DNA of 64,000 nt, taken from positions 2,852,001-2,916,000 of the forward strand of contig NZ_CP023407.1 in the NCBI RefSeq assembly GCF_003665435.1. Reading direction: 5' to 3'. The notes under the pieces are model-generated. The model was not told the origin of the DNA and did no database searches. It saw only the letters and a list, made by a program, of their open reading frames with translations. The stretch is from Streptomyces fungicidicus (GTDB lineage Bacteria > Actinomycetota > Actinomycetes > Streptomycetales > Streptomycetaceae). A program made the translations under genes and the position numbers. Below are positions 53,475 to 62,229 of this stretch, piece after piece (position 1 is the first letter of the stretch; each line of letters opens with the position of its first letter).

Positions 53475-55292
53475 CTATCGGCCTCCTATGTGAGTCAACA
53501 GCGCCTCGATGTCGCTCGGTGCAAGGCCAGCGGCCACCGACGGCTCCTCTTCGAGGTCGGCGAGCTGCTGCACGGTGGGATCGTCCAGGATGCGTCCCAT
53601 GAACTCCAGCTTCTGTTCCAGGCGGGCCGCCACCACCTCGTCGATGGAGTTCCGTACGGCTAGGACCGTCACCCTGGTCTCCGTCTCGGGAGCGAGCCCG
53701 AGACGGTGAATTCGGTCCAGACTCTGAAGAAACCGACCCGCCATGAAGTCACGGTCCACGTAGATCGCGTCGTGGCAGACGTGGTGCAGGCTGATCCCTT
53801 CGCCCAGCGTGGCCGGGTTAGAGATGAGCACCATGCATCCTGGGTCCTCCCTGAATCGGCGGAGCTGCTCATCCCTGTCGGGGGTGCCGCCGTAGACGAC
53901 AGCCGGGCTGTACTTCTCCAGCATGCGCTCCAGCGTGGTCAGGCTTCTGACGAACGTCGTCCAGACCAGCGTCTTACGGCCCTGAGCGGCGTTCTCCGCG
54001 ATGATGGCTACGGCTTCCTTGTACTTGGGTGACAGCTCGTAGTCAGGCAGGTTCTGCATGAGCGAGTACAGCGAGCTTCCCTCAGGGGGGTCGATCGGCG
54101 GAAGCTGATAGGCGAGGGGTTCGTACCGGCTGCCTCCCTCAAGGAGCAAGGCTGGGCTCGTGGCAGCCATGAGAAGCCGGAGAGCCGTCTTCCCGAGGGA
54201 ACTCAGGTCTTCGCGTGCGCCACCGCTGCTCACGCCCCCGACGAGAGAGGCGTAGATCTCGTCGTGCAACGGCGGCATATCGACGAACCGCAATCCCAGC
54301 TCTACGGGAGGCAGACCGAGTTCCTGCTTCGTAGTACGGGTGAACAGCGGCCGGAGGACGGAGCTGGCATGAGCCAGATCGCCTCCGGCTACCGCTTGGA
54401 CCACCGTGCGCTGGCCATGTCCCGGCCAGACAAAACCGAGGAGGTTCTCCAGATCCCTGGACCCATTAGGGGCCGGCGTGCCGGTAAGGATCAGTCGGCG
54501 CGCCGCCAATGGGCCCAGTGCCATGCAAGCCGCCCCGTACGTGCCTCGTGCCCCCAGCTTCATCCGGTGCGCCTCATCCAGAATGATCATCGAGGGCGCC
54601 GACTTGAGCCAGCCGGCCAGCACGGACAGCGACCGGTCAAGACGCTCATAGTTCACCACGAGCACCTCGGCCCACTGGTCCATCGACCCGTCTAGGACGT
54701 TGACGCGGAGTGGATGGATCAGGCACTCGGCTGTTTCGTAACGCCACGACTCGTAAGCCGACTTCGGGCACACGACCAGCAGCCGGCGCACTCGGCCTGC
54801 TGCCTTCTGAGCCGCGTACACAGCGAGCGCGACCCGGGTCTTGCCAGCGCCGGGCACGCTGAAATTGGCACCGTGCTGAAGCGACAGCAGCTTTGCGATG
54901 TCCCGGCGCTGGAACTCGCTGAGTTCGCCCTTCCAGCTATCGCCGAGAAGCGCGAGCACGCCGTCAGGCGCGACCTCGCCGACCGTCTCCCGCCCCGCAA
55001 GCCGCTGCTGCACGGTGTGGGCGTCCTGGACCACCCCGGACACCAGATCACGCAGGTCGTCCGCCCACTCCACACCAGCCGGGTCGGACCATGTGCTAAG
55101 CAGGCCAAGGTCTGCGAGCAGCTCATCCAGCGAGACCGAGGCACTCAGCGGGCCGAGCTGGCCGCCGGTACGAAACCGGGCGGCCAGCTGTACCAGTTCC
55201 TGCTGGAACGATTCCGTAGTCCGCAGGACGACACGAGTCCGGGTTTCGTCGAACCCGAGACGCAGTGACTTCCCATCGACGGCACTGCTCAC
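53475..55292 (-). CDS. SNF2/SF2-type helicase-like ATPase
   Basis: A 605-residue ATPase. An N-terminal region without known motifs (1-125) precedes the helicase core: Walker A FSVPGAGKTR (K151), motif Ia LLVVCPKSAY, motif II DEAH (239-242), motif III LTGTPAPN, motif V SNPATLGEGISLHHV and motif VI QSLDRIHRLG. This is the SNF2-like translocase set used in many defence and modification systems. No nuclease domain is fused. GTG 55292 overlaps the ParB-like gene's stop as GTGA. Confidence 0.9.
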   Translation of the reverse strand: MSSAVDGKSLRLGFDETRTRVVLRTTESFQQELVQLAARFRTGGQLGPLSASVSLDELLADLGLLSTWSDPAGVEWADDLRDLVSGVVQDAHTVQQRLAGRETVGEVAPDGVLALLGDSWKGELSEFQRRDIAKLLSLQHGANFSVPGAGKTRVALAVYAAQKAAGRVRRLLVVCPKSAYESWRYETAECLIHPLRVNVLDGSMDQWAEVLVVNYERLDRSLSVLAGWLKSAPSMIILDEAHRMKLGARGTYGAACMALGPLAARRLILTGTPAPNGSRDLENLLGFVWPGHGQRTVVQAVAGGDLAHASSVLRPLFTRTTKQELGLPPVELGLRFVDMPPLHDEIYASLVGGVSSGGAREDLSSLGKTALRLLMAATSPALLLEGGSRYEPLAYQLPPIDPPEGSSLYSLMQNLPDYELSPKYKEAVAIIAENAAQGRKTLVWTTFVRSLTTLERMLEKYSPAVVYGGTPDRDEQLRRFREDPGCMVLISNPATLGEGISLHHVCHDAIYVDRDFMAGRFLQSLDRIHRLGLAPETETRVTVLAVRNSIDEVVAARLEQKLEFMGRILDDPTVQQLADLEEEPSVAAGLAPSDIEALLTHIGGR

Positions 55293-56713
55293 CGGGAGCC
55301 CTCCGCCGAGACCGCCTCCAGCAGCCAGGCCACGCCGTCACCCGGCTGAGGGAGTCCGCGGCCCGCCTGCTGCGCGAGCTTCAGCAGGCTGTCCCGCAGC
55401 TTGACCACCGCGTCGTCGAACGCCTCCTCGTCCAGGCTCCGGGAGGTCCGTGCCTGGACCAAGTCGCTCACGCACTGGTCGATGCTCGCGCAGGCTTCAG
55501 CCAGCCGGGCCGGCGCGAGCTGCTTGCGCTTGCGCAGCCTGGCGTTGCGGCCGGCCGCTTCGATGGCCCCGTCGAACGCCTCTTTGGCGCTGTCGAGGAC
55601 ATTCTGTGCGGCTGCCTTGCCCGCGTCTCCGACCGCCGGTGTCTCACTGCTCACCACAGCGGCGGCCCGCAGGATCTCGTCGTTTATCGCACGCGCCTCG
55701 GCGACTACCGAGGAGGCCGCCGGCACCTCCAAGCCGAGCCCGGGGATGGAGACCGACTGCGGCTGGGCCGCACTGGCACCACTGGTGATCAGCCGCTGTT
55801 CGAGCCTGTCCTTGAGGAAGTCCTCGTTGAGGTGACGGACGTCCGTCTTGGAGAAGTTGAGCAGGATCGCGGCCAGACGCAGTTCCTTCAGGACCTCCGC
55901 CTGGTCACGGTCGACCGTCTCCAGCTTGACGTACAGCCGCTGGAGTTCCTTGAGCCGCTCCTGCGCGCCCTCCCAGTCGACCAGGCGCAGCCCGTTGCCG
56001 CTGCCGGTGCGGCTGCGCTCGATCAGCTCGCGGATCGTACTGAGGATCCACCGCTCCTGGTGGTAGGTACGGACTTGGATTCGGAAGTCCTTGGCGATCT
56101 GCTCCGGCGTGCGCCCCAGCGCCGCCTGTTCCTCCATGGCGATGAGACGGTTGATGTAGGAGTAGTCCCGCCGGTGGTCCTTGCGCAGCTGCAAGGACAG
56201 CTCGACAGCGTTGATGTCGGCCCAGGTGAACGACGCCGGCAGCACGCCAACCCGCATCGACTGCTCTCCGAGTTCACGCAGCGCGGCGGCCCGGGTGTTG
56301 CCGTTGACCAGCACTCCGTGCCGCGTCACCAGCCCAGGGTCGTTCTGTCTGAACTGCTGGAGGCTTTCCTTGAGGGTGTCAAACTCCTTGTCCCGAAGGC
56401 TGGGGTCCGCAGGGGACGCCTTGAGCAGGAACTGCAGGTAGTCCTGACTCTCGACGCTCCACGGGTCCTTCTCCAGCGCTGCCTCTCGCTCCGGGTCGTG
56501 GCTGCGCTGAGCCCGGATCCGGTGGGTGCTGGGGTTGTAGAAGAGGCTGCTGAGCGGCAGGTCGATCACCTCGACATGCGCCTGCTGCCCGTTCCAGTCG
56601 ACGGTCACGGTCTCCCGGGTGCCGCCGGCTACCTTGACCTCTTCGACCTTCTTACTGATCAGCTCACTGAACTCGGCCGCCCGCGGCGGGGCCGGAAACT
56701 CTCGCATCATCAT
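55289..56713 (-). CDS. ParB/Srx-fold protein of the putative defence module
   Basis: A 474-residue protein. Residues about 40-150 form a ParB N-terminal-like domain with the CTP/ATP-binding-type motif GVLVNGNTRAAALRELG (NGNTR at 137-141). A helix-turn-helix-like region follows (about 185-225, RTPEQIAKDFRIQVRTYHQE). The C-terminal half is long alpha-helical, with Ala/Arg/Glu-rich coiled-coil-like stretches. It is too large and in the wrong context for a chromosome-partition ParB. It is tied to the helicase by a 4-base overlap and to the HNH-like gene by 14 bases. It is likely the DNA-recognition or scaffold part. Confidence 0.8.
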   Translation of the reverse strand: MMMREFPAPPRAAEFSELISKKVEEVKVAGGTRETVTVDWNGQQAHVEVIDLPLSSLFYNPSTHRIRAQRSHDPEREAALEKDPWSVESQDYLQFLLKASPADPSLRDKEFDTLKESLQQFRQNDPGLVTRHGVLVNGNTRAAALRELGEQSMRVGVLPASFTWADINAVELSLQLRKDHRRDYSYINRLIAMEEQAALGRTPEQIAKDFRIQVRTYHQERWILSTIRELIERSRTGSGNGLRLVDWEGAQERLKELQRLYVKLETVDRDQAEVLKELRLAAILLNFSKTDVRHLNEDFLKDRLEQRLITSGASAAQPQSVSIPGLGLEVPAASSVVAEARAINDEILRAAAVVSSETPAVGDAGKAAAQNVLDSAKEAFDGAIEAAGRNARLRKRKQLAPARLAEACASIDQCVSDLVQARTSRSLDEEAFDDAVVKLRDSLLKLAQQAGRGLPQPGDGVAWLLEAVSAEGSR

Positions 56714-56727
56714 CGTCCCGTCCTGCC

Positions 56728-57432
56728 TCAGTCGTCCGTACCGTCAAGAGCGTCGGCCACAGCTTTACGGGAGTCCTCCGGCAGGGTCCGGTACAGCCCC
56801 CACAGCACCTCCAGCGAGCTGTACGTACGCTGGTCGTTCTTCACCCAGCTGCTCAGCACACTGCGCTCAAGGGGCGCCAGCGAATCAAGCTGGGAGATCA
56901 GCTCCGACAACTGCACGGTCCGGTCCACGGTGCCCCGGCCGCACCGCTGACACTCGGTGACCAGCTGGTGCGTGGCACTGCCGTCCGCCAGGGTGACCTG
57001 CCGTCGGGCGACGTTGAGCACCGCCTGCGCGACACCGTCCTCGTACGCCTCGCCGGCCGCGATGCCACAGGTGCGGCACAGGTAGCCGTCGGCCTGGAGC
57101 ACCTTCACCCGCTGAGCGTTGGTGATGCTGGACTTGTGACTAGGGCCCTTCGCCTGGCCTGGCACCCAGACGTCCTTGCCCCGCGTAACGAAACGGCGTT
57201 CCTGCGGCAGCAGCTCGGGGTCCTCGCGGGCCGTCGAGATCTCCCACTCGTAGTCCCGAAGCCCGCGCATGCGCCGGTCGATCTGTGCGACGTCCGGAAA
57301 TGCCTCGCGCAGCTTGGCCACCGTGAAGATCTCCCCCTCCCCGACCACCTGGATCAGCCACAGCGCGGCACGCGCCATGCTCCCCAGCTTGTGGTTCCCG
57401 ACACTGGTCTCCTGCCAAGACGGCATCGTCAT
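56728..57432 (-). CDS. Winged-helix plus HNH-like treble-clef protein
   Basis: A 234-residue protein. Residues about 20-92 form a winged helix with IDRRMRGLRDYEWEISTARE, a domain found at the N-terminus of several restriction HNH enzymes. A treble-clef finger follows, with C119/C122 (YLCRTCG) and C161/C164 (ECQRCGRG). At the place of the catalytic HNH His it reads LNVARRQ and the later Asn site is HQLV, so the nuclease residues seem changed. It is probably a degenerate HNH or a DNA-binding protein. The ATG at 57432 follows GGGAGGGG. First gene of the four-gene operon. Confidence 0.75.
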   Translation of the reverse strand: MTMPSWQETSVGNHKLGSMARAALWLIQVVGEGEIFTVAKLREAFPDVAQIDRRMRGLRDYEWEISTAREDPELLPQERRFVTRGKDVWVPGQAKGPSHKSSITNAQRVKVLQADGYLCRTCGIAAGEAYEDGVAQAVLNVARRQVTLADGSATHQLVTECQRCGRGTVDRTVQLSELISQLDSLAPLERSVLSSWVKNDQRTYSSLEVLWGLYRTLPEDSRKAVADALDGTDD

Positions 57433-57748
57433 GATGGGTCCCCTCCCATAAAGCACGCGCTTACTGCGCGCAATCTGACGATCCGCCGCCAATCACACGA
57501 AATGACACGACTGCGCCCTTCACTCGGGCACAACTCGCGCCACCTCCGCCCAACTGGCGACTGACACCTAAAGCGTGGCACATCGAAACCGCTTTGAACC
57601 CTCTCGATGCAACTTGCGCACCAACTAGCAAGACAGGAAGCAAAAAACGCCAGGCAGCGCTTTTGCACCCTCCGGCACAATGACGAACGGCATCGACAAC
57701 TGGCAGCATTAGCCGCCGGTTCGACCCGAAATACGGAGGTATGCCGCA
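57433..57748. other. Divergent promoter region between defence operon and XRE regulator
   Basis: 316 bases, less GC-rich than the surroundings. It contains short A-rich tracts (for example near 57640) and no gene. It should hold the promoter of the HNH-ParB-helicase-Vsr operon and that of the XRE-like gene. I see no perfect operator. Confidence 0.5.
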
Positions 57749-58729
57749 GTGGCAGCTCGCAGCAGCAGTCGTCCCCCGTTCGCATGGACGAAAAAGGACC
57801 TCCACGAGAATGTGCTGCCGGACAAACGGCGACTGGCCGTGACTCTGCAGAAGATCTGCCGCCACCTGGTCATCAAGTCTGCGGATGGCGCGCCTGTCAC
57901 TCATCCAACGCAAGCGCAGGCAGCGAAGCACATGAACATCGGCGAAACCTCGCTGACGAGGTACCTCACTGGTCAGTACGTCCCGCCCGCGCAGGTGACC
58001 GCCTCACTCTTTGACACCGCCTGCCTGGATGCTGGAGGCGAGCAGAATCTTGGCATCACCAAGGTGGAACTGCTGGAACTGCGTGCGCGAGCCGAGCAGG
58101 AACGATGCGGCAACTGCGCACGGAACAGAGAGGAAGCGCGCGCTGCCGGGCTGAGACTCAGAGCCTCACGGGAGACGCAGGAGAGACTTGAGCGAACAGC
58201 TGAAGAACAGGGCGAACGGCTACGTGTGCTGCGACAGCGGGCAGCCGTTTTGGAGCAGGAGGCACAGCAAGCGCGAGCCATTCAGCCAGGCGCTGAAGCC
58301 GGCCCGCGACAGGGTTGGCACGCGGTACAGACCGCAACTCCGTTGCCGGTCTCCCGCCGACAAGGGGACCGGCAACAGAGCGGAAACGACGTGGCGGCCG
58401 CACAAGTAATCGCCCGTCGAGCAGAGGAGCTGCTCCGCAGCGGCCGGCCGGACGGCACTCTTGCACTGTTGCGCAACACAGCGGAGGCCTACACCGCCAC
58501 CGAAATAGCCCTGCTAGTAGCCCTGTTGCGAACGAACGGACAAAACCAGCTAGCTGGCAACCTGGTGCACATTTACGGGCGAGACCGGAGCGACCGGGAT
58601 GTTGTGCGCGCGGCACTGAAGCTGCACGAACAGGATGTCGTCGCGGACGCGGAGGCGCTTCTGCGCGCAGCGGCAGCGCGTCCGGGTTCGGCACCCTCAC
58701 ACCCGGGCCGGCCAAGACCGCTGAAATGA
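57749..58729 (+). CDS. Putative XRE-like DNA-binding protein with coiled coil
   Basis: A 326-residue protein. An N-terminal helix-turn-helix region (about 35-85) contains PTQAQAAKHMNIGETSLTRYL. A Glu/Arg-rich coiled coil follows (about 105-175, LELRARAEQERCGNCARNRE onward) and includes a CGNC pair. The C-terminus has helical repeats (about 210-310). The layout resembles Streptomyces regulators with N-terminal XRE and C-terminal TPR-like parts. GTG 57749 follows ACGGAGG. It is divergent from the defence operon and could regulate it, which is inference. Confidence 0.72.
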   Translation: MAARSSSRPPFAWTKKDLHENVLPDKRRLAVTLQKICRHLVIKSADGAPVTHPTQAQAAKHMNIGETSLTRYLTGQYVPPAQVTASLFDTACLDAGGEQNLGITKVELLELRARAEQERCGNCARNREEARAAGLRLRASRETQERLERTAEEQGERLRVLRQRAAVLEQEAQQARAIQPGAEAGPRQGWHAVQTATPLPVSRRQGDRQQSGNDVAAAQVIARRAEELLRSGRPDGTLALLRNTAEAYTATEIALLVALLRTNGQNQLAGNLVHIYGRDRSDRDVVRAALKLHEQDVVADAEALLRAAAARPGSAPSHPGRPRPLK

Positions 58730-58813
58730 CAGCGGTCGGCCTTCCCAGTACGCGAAACGCGGGATGCTACCGCCACGCCGGCGGCCAGAAGCCAATGCCT
58801 CCCGCGGAGATGC

Positions 58814-59443
58814 TCAGGCAGCGATGTGCGCCTCGGCCTCGTAGTGCATCTGCGCCCGGTCCAGCACGTCGTCCGGGTCCAGGCCCTGCGCGGACGTCCA
58901 GTGGAGCAGGTCTGCGATCAGCTCGACCGCTGACTCCTCCAGGACCGCTTCGTGCCGCCCGCGCAGGGCGGTCTCGCTGCGCTCCCGGTAGTTCTCCAGC
59001 GCGTCAACGGCCCGCTCCATCCGCAGGCAGACGTCGTCCGGGCCCAGCTCGATCTCGCACCACACCGCCTTGCCCAGCGCCGTGACGACGGTCCCCCAGT
59101 CCACGGCCATGGCGGCGAGCATGTGCAGGCCGCGGCCGCACTCCGCCTCGCAGTCGGCGGTGCGCGGTGCGGGCAGGCAGCTGCTCTTGTCGTGCATCTC
59201 GACACGCAGCCGCTCGCGCTGCCACTCCAGGATCAGGGTCGCCGGTGAGCCCTCGCCCACGTGCTTGATGACGTTCGTCGCCAGCTCCGTCACGACGAGC
59301 TGCGTCGCATCGCCGGCGGCCGGCACACCCCACTGACCGAGCTGTGTGGCGGCGGCCCGCCGCAGCAGACGCACCTCCGCCGGCAGCGCCTCGAAGGGCA
59401 GAACGCAGCGACGTCGGCGGTCCTTGATGTCGATCCCGGGCAT
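58814..59443 (-). CDS. RsbW-like ATP-binding (HATPase) protein
   Basis: A 209-residue protein of the anti-sigma/serine-kinase HATPase type. The N box is VTELATNVIKH (E53, N57), and the G box is GRGLHMLAAMAVDWG in a short form. The C-terminal 60 residues are a non-catalytic helical extension. In Streptomyces such proteins sit next to XRE-DUF5753 and DUF397 genes and act in developmental signalling. The ATG at 59443 is preferred; starts at 59473 and 59533 are possible. It is divergent from the XRE gene. Confidence 0.85.
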   Translation of the reverse strand: MPGIDIKDRRRRCVLPFEALPAEVRLLRRAAATQLGQWGVPAAGDATQLVVTELATNVIKHVGEGSPATLILEWQRERLRVEMHDKSSCLPAPRTADCEAECGRGLHMLAAMAVDWGTVVTALGKAVWCEIELGPDDVCLRMERAVDALENYRERSETALRGRHEAVLEESAVELIADLLHWTSAQGLDPDDVLDRAQMHYEAEAHIAA

Positions 59444-59534
59444 AAGCGGTTCTCCCTCCCGTGCCACGCGCATGCTGCGCCCGCCGTGTCCGAACGGCTG
59501 CACTGCGTAGCTTTCCGTCACCGAGAATGACACA

Positions 59535-59559
59535 GAGAAGTCTCGCTATGTAACTTCTC
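59535..59559. promoter_or_regulatory. Inverted repeat between the HATPase and XRE genes
   Basis: GAGAAGT (59535-59541) and ACTTCTC (59553-59559) are perfect arms with an 11-base spacer. Its position between two divergent genes suggests an operator, perhaps for the XRE regulator. Confidence 0.5.
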
Positions 59560-59659
59560 ATCGACCTCGATCGAGTGAATCGCGTAGTGAGCAAGCTGCC
59601 GCGCTACCTAGCCTGTTCACACCCCGAGCGCCTGCCCGGGTCAGTGCTTGAGGAGTTCC

Positions 59660-60505
59660 ATGTCCGTACGGACCACTACACGCCGTCGCCAACTCGGAGC
59701 GATGCTGCGCAAGTTGCGGGCGCGCAAGGGGATGACCCTGGAGGAAGCCGGCAGGCTGGTCGGCGTATCGAAGGCGACGGTCAGCCGGTACGAGACGCAG
59801 GCGGGACCAGTGAAGTGGATCGTCGTGGACGCCTTGTGCCGTGAGTACGGAGCCGCGGACGCCGAGCGGGAAGCCGTGGTCCGCCTGGCGAAGGACGCCA
59901 AGCAGCAGGGGTGGTGGAGCTCTTTCGCCGACTCCATTCCGGAGAGCATGAACCTCTTGCTCACCCTGGAGGACGAGGCCGTGCGCGAGGACCACTTCTC
60001 GTGCGTCTACGTCCCCGGCCTTCTCCAGACACGCGCCTACAGCACCGCTCTCCAGAAGGCGAACGAGATCCCCCTGGAGCCGGCCGAGATCGAGCGGCTG
60101 GTGGACATCCGTATGAAGCGGCAGGAGATCCTCACTCGACCGAAGCCGCCTCGCCTGTGGGCCATCCTCGACGAGTCCGTCATCCGCCGTGTCGTGGGGT
60201 CGCAGGAGGCCATGCGGGAGCAGCTTGACCGGCTGCTTGAGGCGAACGACTCACCTCACATCAGGCTCCAGGTACTGCCGTTCGCCAAGGGCGCCCATTC
60301 CGCCGCCCTCGGCAGCTTCGTGATCCTCGGGGGAGTCGAGTCCGCCCTCGACGTGGTGTACGTGGACTTCCACGCCGGCTCTCTCTTCCTTGAGAAGGAA
60401 GAAGAACTGGAGCGCTACAGACTTGCGTTCGAGTACCTCCGCGCACAAGCGTTGGACATGGAGGCCTCCTCCGCCCTGATCCACCGCGCGCGCAAGGAGC
60501 TGTGA
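59660..60505 (+). CDS. XRE regulator with DUF5753 domain
   Basis: A 281-residue regulator. The helix-turn-helix (about 12-66) has LGAMLRKLRARKGMTLEEAG and VSKATVSRYET. The C-terminal DUF5753 domain (about 95-270) shows FSCVYVPGLLQTRAYSTAL and HIRLQVLPFAKGAHSAALGS. This is a very abundant Streptomyces family related to WhiJ/AbaA-type regulators, which works with small DUF397 partners. The ATG at 59660 follows GAGGAG. Its stop is directly followed by the DUF397 gene. Confidence 0.95.
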   Translation: MSVRTTTRRRQLGAMLRKLRARKGMTLEEAGRLVGVSKATVSRYETQAGPVKWIVVDALCREYGAADAEREAVVRLAKDAKQQGWWSSFADSIPESMNLLLTLEDEAVREDHFSCVYVPGLLQTRAYSTALQKANEIPLEPAEIERLVDIRMKRQEILTRPKPPRLWAILDESVIRRVVGSQEAMREQLDRLLEANDSPHIRLQVLPFAKGAHSAALGSFVILGGVESALDVVYVDFHAGSLFLEKEEELERYRLAFEYLRAQALDMEASSALIHRARKEL

Positions 60506-60715
60506 ATGTCCGTGGCCCATCGGCCCGTCACCGAGCGAAGCTGGTTCAAGTCGTCGTACAGCGGCGGCAACGCCACGGAGTGTGTTGAGTGCGCGTTCGC
60601 CGGGAGCGGCACTCTGATACGCGACTCGAAGAGGGTGAACGGCCCGGTGATCCGCGTTGCGGCCGGACCTTGGCTCACGTTCGTACGGGCCCTGCCTCAG
60701 CGCCCCGCCGAATAG
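60506..60715 (+). CDS. DUF397 small protein
   Basis: A 69-residue DUF397 protein: SWFKSSYSGGNATECVECAF is the family hallmark, then IRDSKRVNGPVIRV and the end WLTFVRAL. Such proteins interact with the XRE-DUF5753 partner. ATG 60506 lies directly after the XRE stop at 60503-60505, so the pair is translationally coupled. Confidence 0.93.
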   Translation: MSVAHRPVTERSWFKSSYSGGNATECVECAFAGSGTLIRDSKRVNGPVIRVAAGPWLTFVRALPQRPAE

Positions 60716-60740
60716 CACGGTGCCGGAAGGGCCACTGGAC

Positions 60741-62213
60741 ATGTCGGATGTCATACCGCCGCTCGTTCATCCGCACCAGGTGTTGGAAGGGCTCGCCGGG
60801 AACCCCGCGCTGCCGCCCGCGTTCGTCCGGCGGCTCTGCGGCCATCGCGCGGGCCTCCGCGGGGTCGCCCAGCGGGCGGACCTGGCCGACGACGTGATCG
60901 CCGAGATCATCGCCCTCGACGACCACTGGCTCACCCATTCCCTCGCGCTCAACCGCAGCCTGCCGCGCGCCTTCCGGATGAGGCTCGCCGAGCACCCGGA
61001 TCCCGCGATACGTACGGCCGTGGTGGTCGGTGCGGACGGCGCGCCCCGGGAGTTGTTCGAGCGGTTGATCGGCGACGGCGAGCCGCAGGTGCGGGAGCAC
61101 CTGGCGCAGAGCGATCACGTGCCGCCGGATCTGCGGGCCCGGCTGGCGACCGACCCGGACGCGACGGTACGGGCGACGCTTGCCCGGTGGTGGACTCAGG
61201 TCCCGGAGCCGGTGCGCCGGCGCCTGCTGACTGATGCCGAGGACGCGGTACGGGCGAAGGCCTGCGCGACCTACTACGCACGGCTCCCCCATCCCGTACC
61301 GCCCGCCGACCTGCTTCCGGCGCTGCTGGCCGACCCGGTCACGCGCGCCGGGGCGGTGCGGCACTGCGCACTCGACGCGGACACGGCCCGTCGGCTGGCC
61401 GGTGACCCGGACGAGGAGGTGCGTGAGGAACTCGCCGGACACCCCGACCTCCCGCCCCCGCTGCGCGACCGGCTCGCCGAGGACCCCGTGCCGCAGGTCG
61501 CGCTCCGCGTCTTCGCCCGGCAGGACACCCCCGGACCGACCCGCGCCGCGATCCACGCACGGATCCTGTCCGAGGCTCCGCCGGCGGACTGGCTCACCGA
61601 CGGCTCGGTCCCGGACGACGACGTGCTGGAGCGGCAGCTCATGAGCGAGATGGCCCGGCTTCAGCTGAGGACGCTGCGGCTGCCGTGGGTGACCGCGGAC
61701 CCCTTGCCGTACGTGGACTCCCCCTATGCCTGCTTCCGCGCCTCGGCGGCGATGTCCGACGACCTCCCCGCACCGGTCGTGGCCCGGTTGCTCCACGACG
61801 ACGAGAGCAGCGTCCGCACGGCCATGGCCCTGCACGCCCGTGACCGGGTCGACTCCGCCACCGCGGAGCGCATCGACCGCGGTTACCGTCCGGCGAAGAA
61901 GACCTCGTGGCGTCCGGCCGACGACTTCCCCCTCCCGGTGGACGTCCTCCGGCGTCTGGCCGCGGACCCCGACCCGAGGATGCGGGAGCTCGCCCCGCGC
62001 GACCCCGACCTGCCGGAGGCACTCGTCCGCCGGCTGGCCGCCGATCCCGATGCCAGGGTGCGGGGCGCGATCGCGCGGTGTCCCCGGACTCCGGCCGGCG
62101 TGCTGGCGCGACTGCTGGCCGATCCGTCGGAAGCGGTCGCGAGCGCCGCCGCCCGCCATCCCGGGCTGTCGCAGGAGCACATGCGGCAGCTCCTCGCCCT
62201 GGCGGAACCGTGA
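60741..62213 (+). CDS. Leucine-rich-variant/HEAT-like repeat protein
   Basis: A 490-residue soluble repeat protein. Units of about 25-40 residues recur with patterns like LPRAFRMRLAEHPDPAIRTAV, LPPPLRDRLAEDPVPQVALR and LPEALVRRLAADPDARVRGAI, that is, the leucine-rich-repeat-variant form rich in Asp-Pro. Such solenoids bind proteins or nucleic acids. The last copies, around residues 400-490, are the most regular. The ATG at 60741 has GGAAGG about 10 bases upstream. It is 25 bases after DUF397, so it may be the end of that operon. Confidence 0.85.
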   Translation: MSDVIPPLVHPHQVLEGLAGNPALPPAFVRRLCGHRAGLRGVAQRADLADDVIAEIIALDDHWLTHSLALNRSLPRAFRMRLAEHPDPAIRTAVVVGADGAPRELFERLIGDGEPQVREHLAQSDHVPPDLRARLATDPDATVRATLARWWTQVPEPVRRRLLTDAEDAVRAKACATYYARLPHPVPPADLLPALLADPVTRAGAVRHCALDADTARRLAGDPDEEVREELAGHPDLPPPLRDRLAEDPVPQVALRVFARQDTPGPTRAAIHARILSEAPPADWLTDGSVPDDDVLERQLMSEMARLQLRTLRLPWVTADPLPYVDSPYACFRASAAMSDDLPAPVVARLLHDDESSVRTAMALHARDRVDSATAERIDRGYRPAKKTSWRPADDFPLPVDVLRRLAADPDPRMRELAPRDPDLPEALVRRLAADPDARVRGAIARCPRTPAGVLARLLADPSEAVASAAARHPGLSQEHMRQLLALAEP

Positions 62214-62229
62214 CCCGGCCGGACGGAAG

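Noticed and set aside
51679..57432. Reading the island as DISARM or a classical Type II system
   Set aside because: No DUF1998 proteins or PLD gene (DISARM), and no separate restriction enzyme is recognised apart from Vsr.
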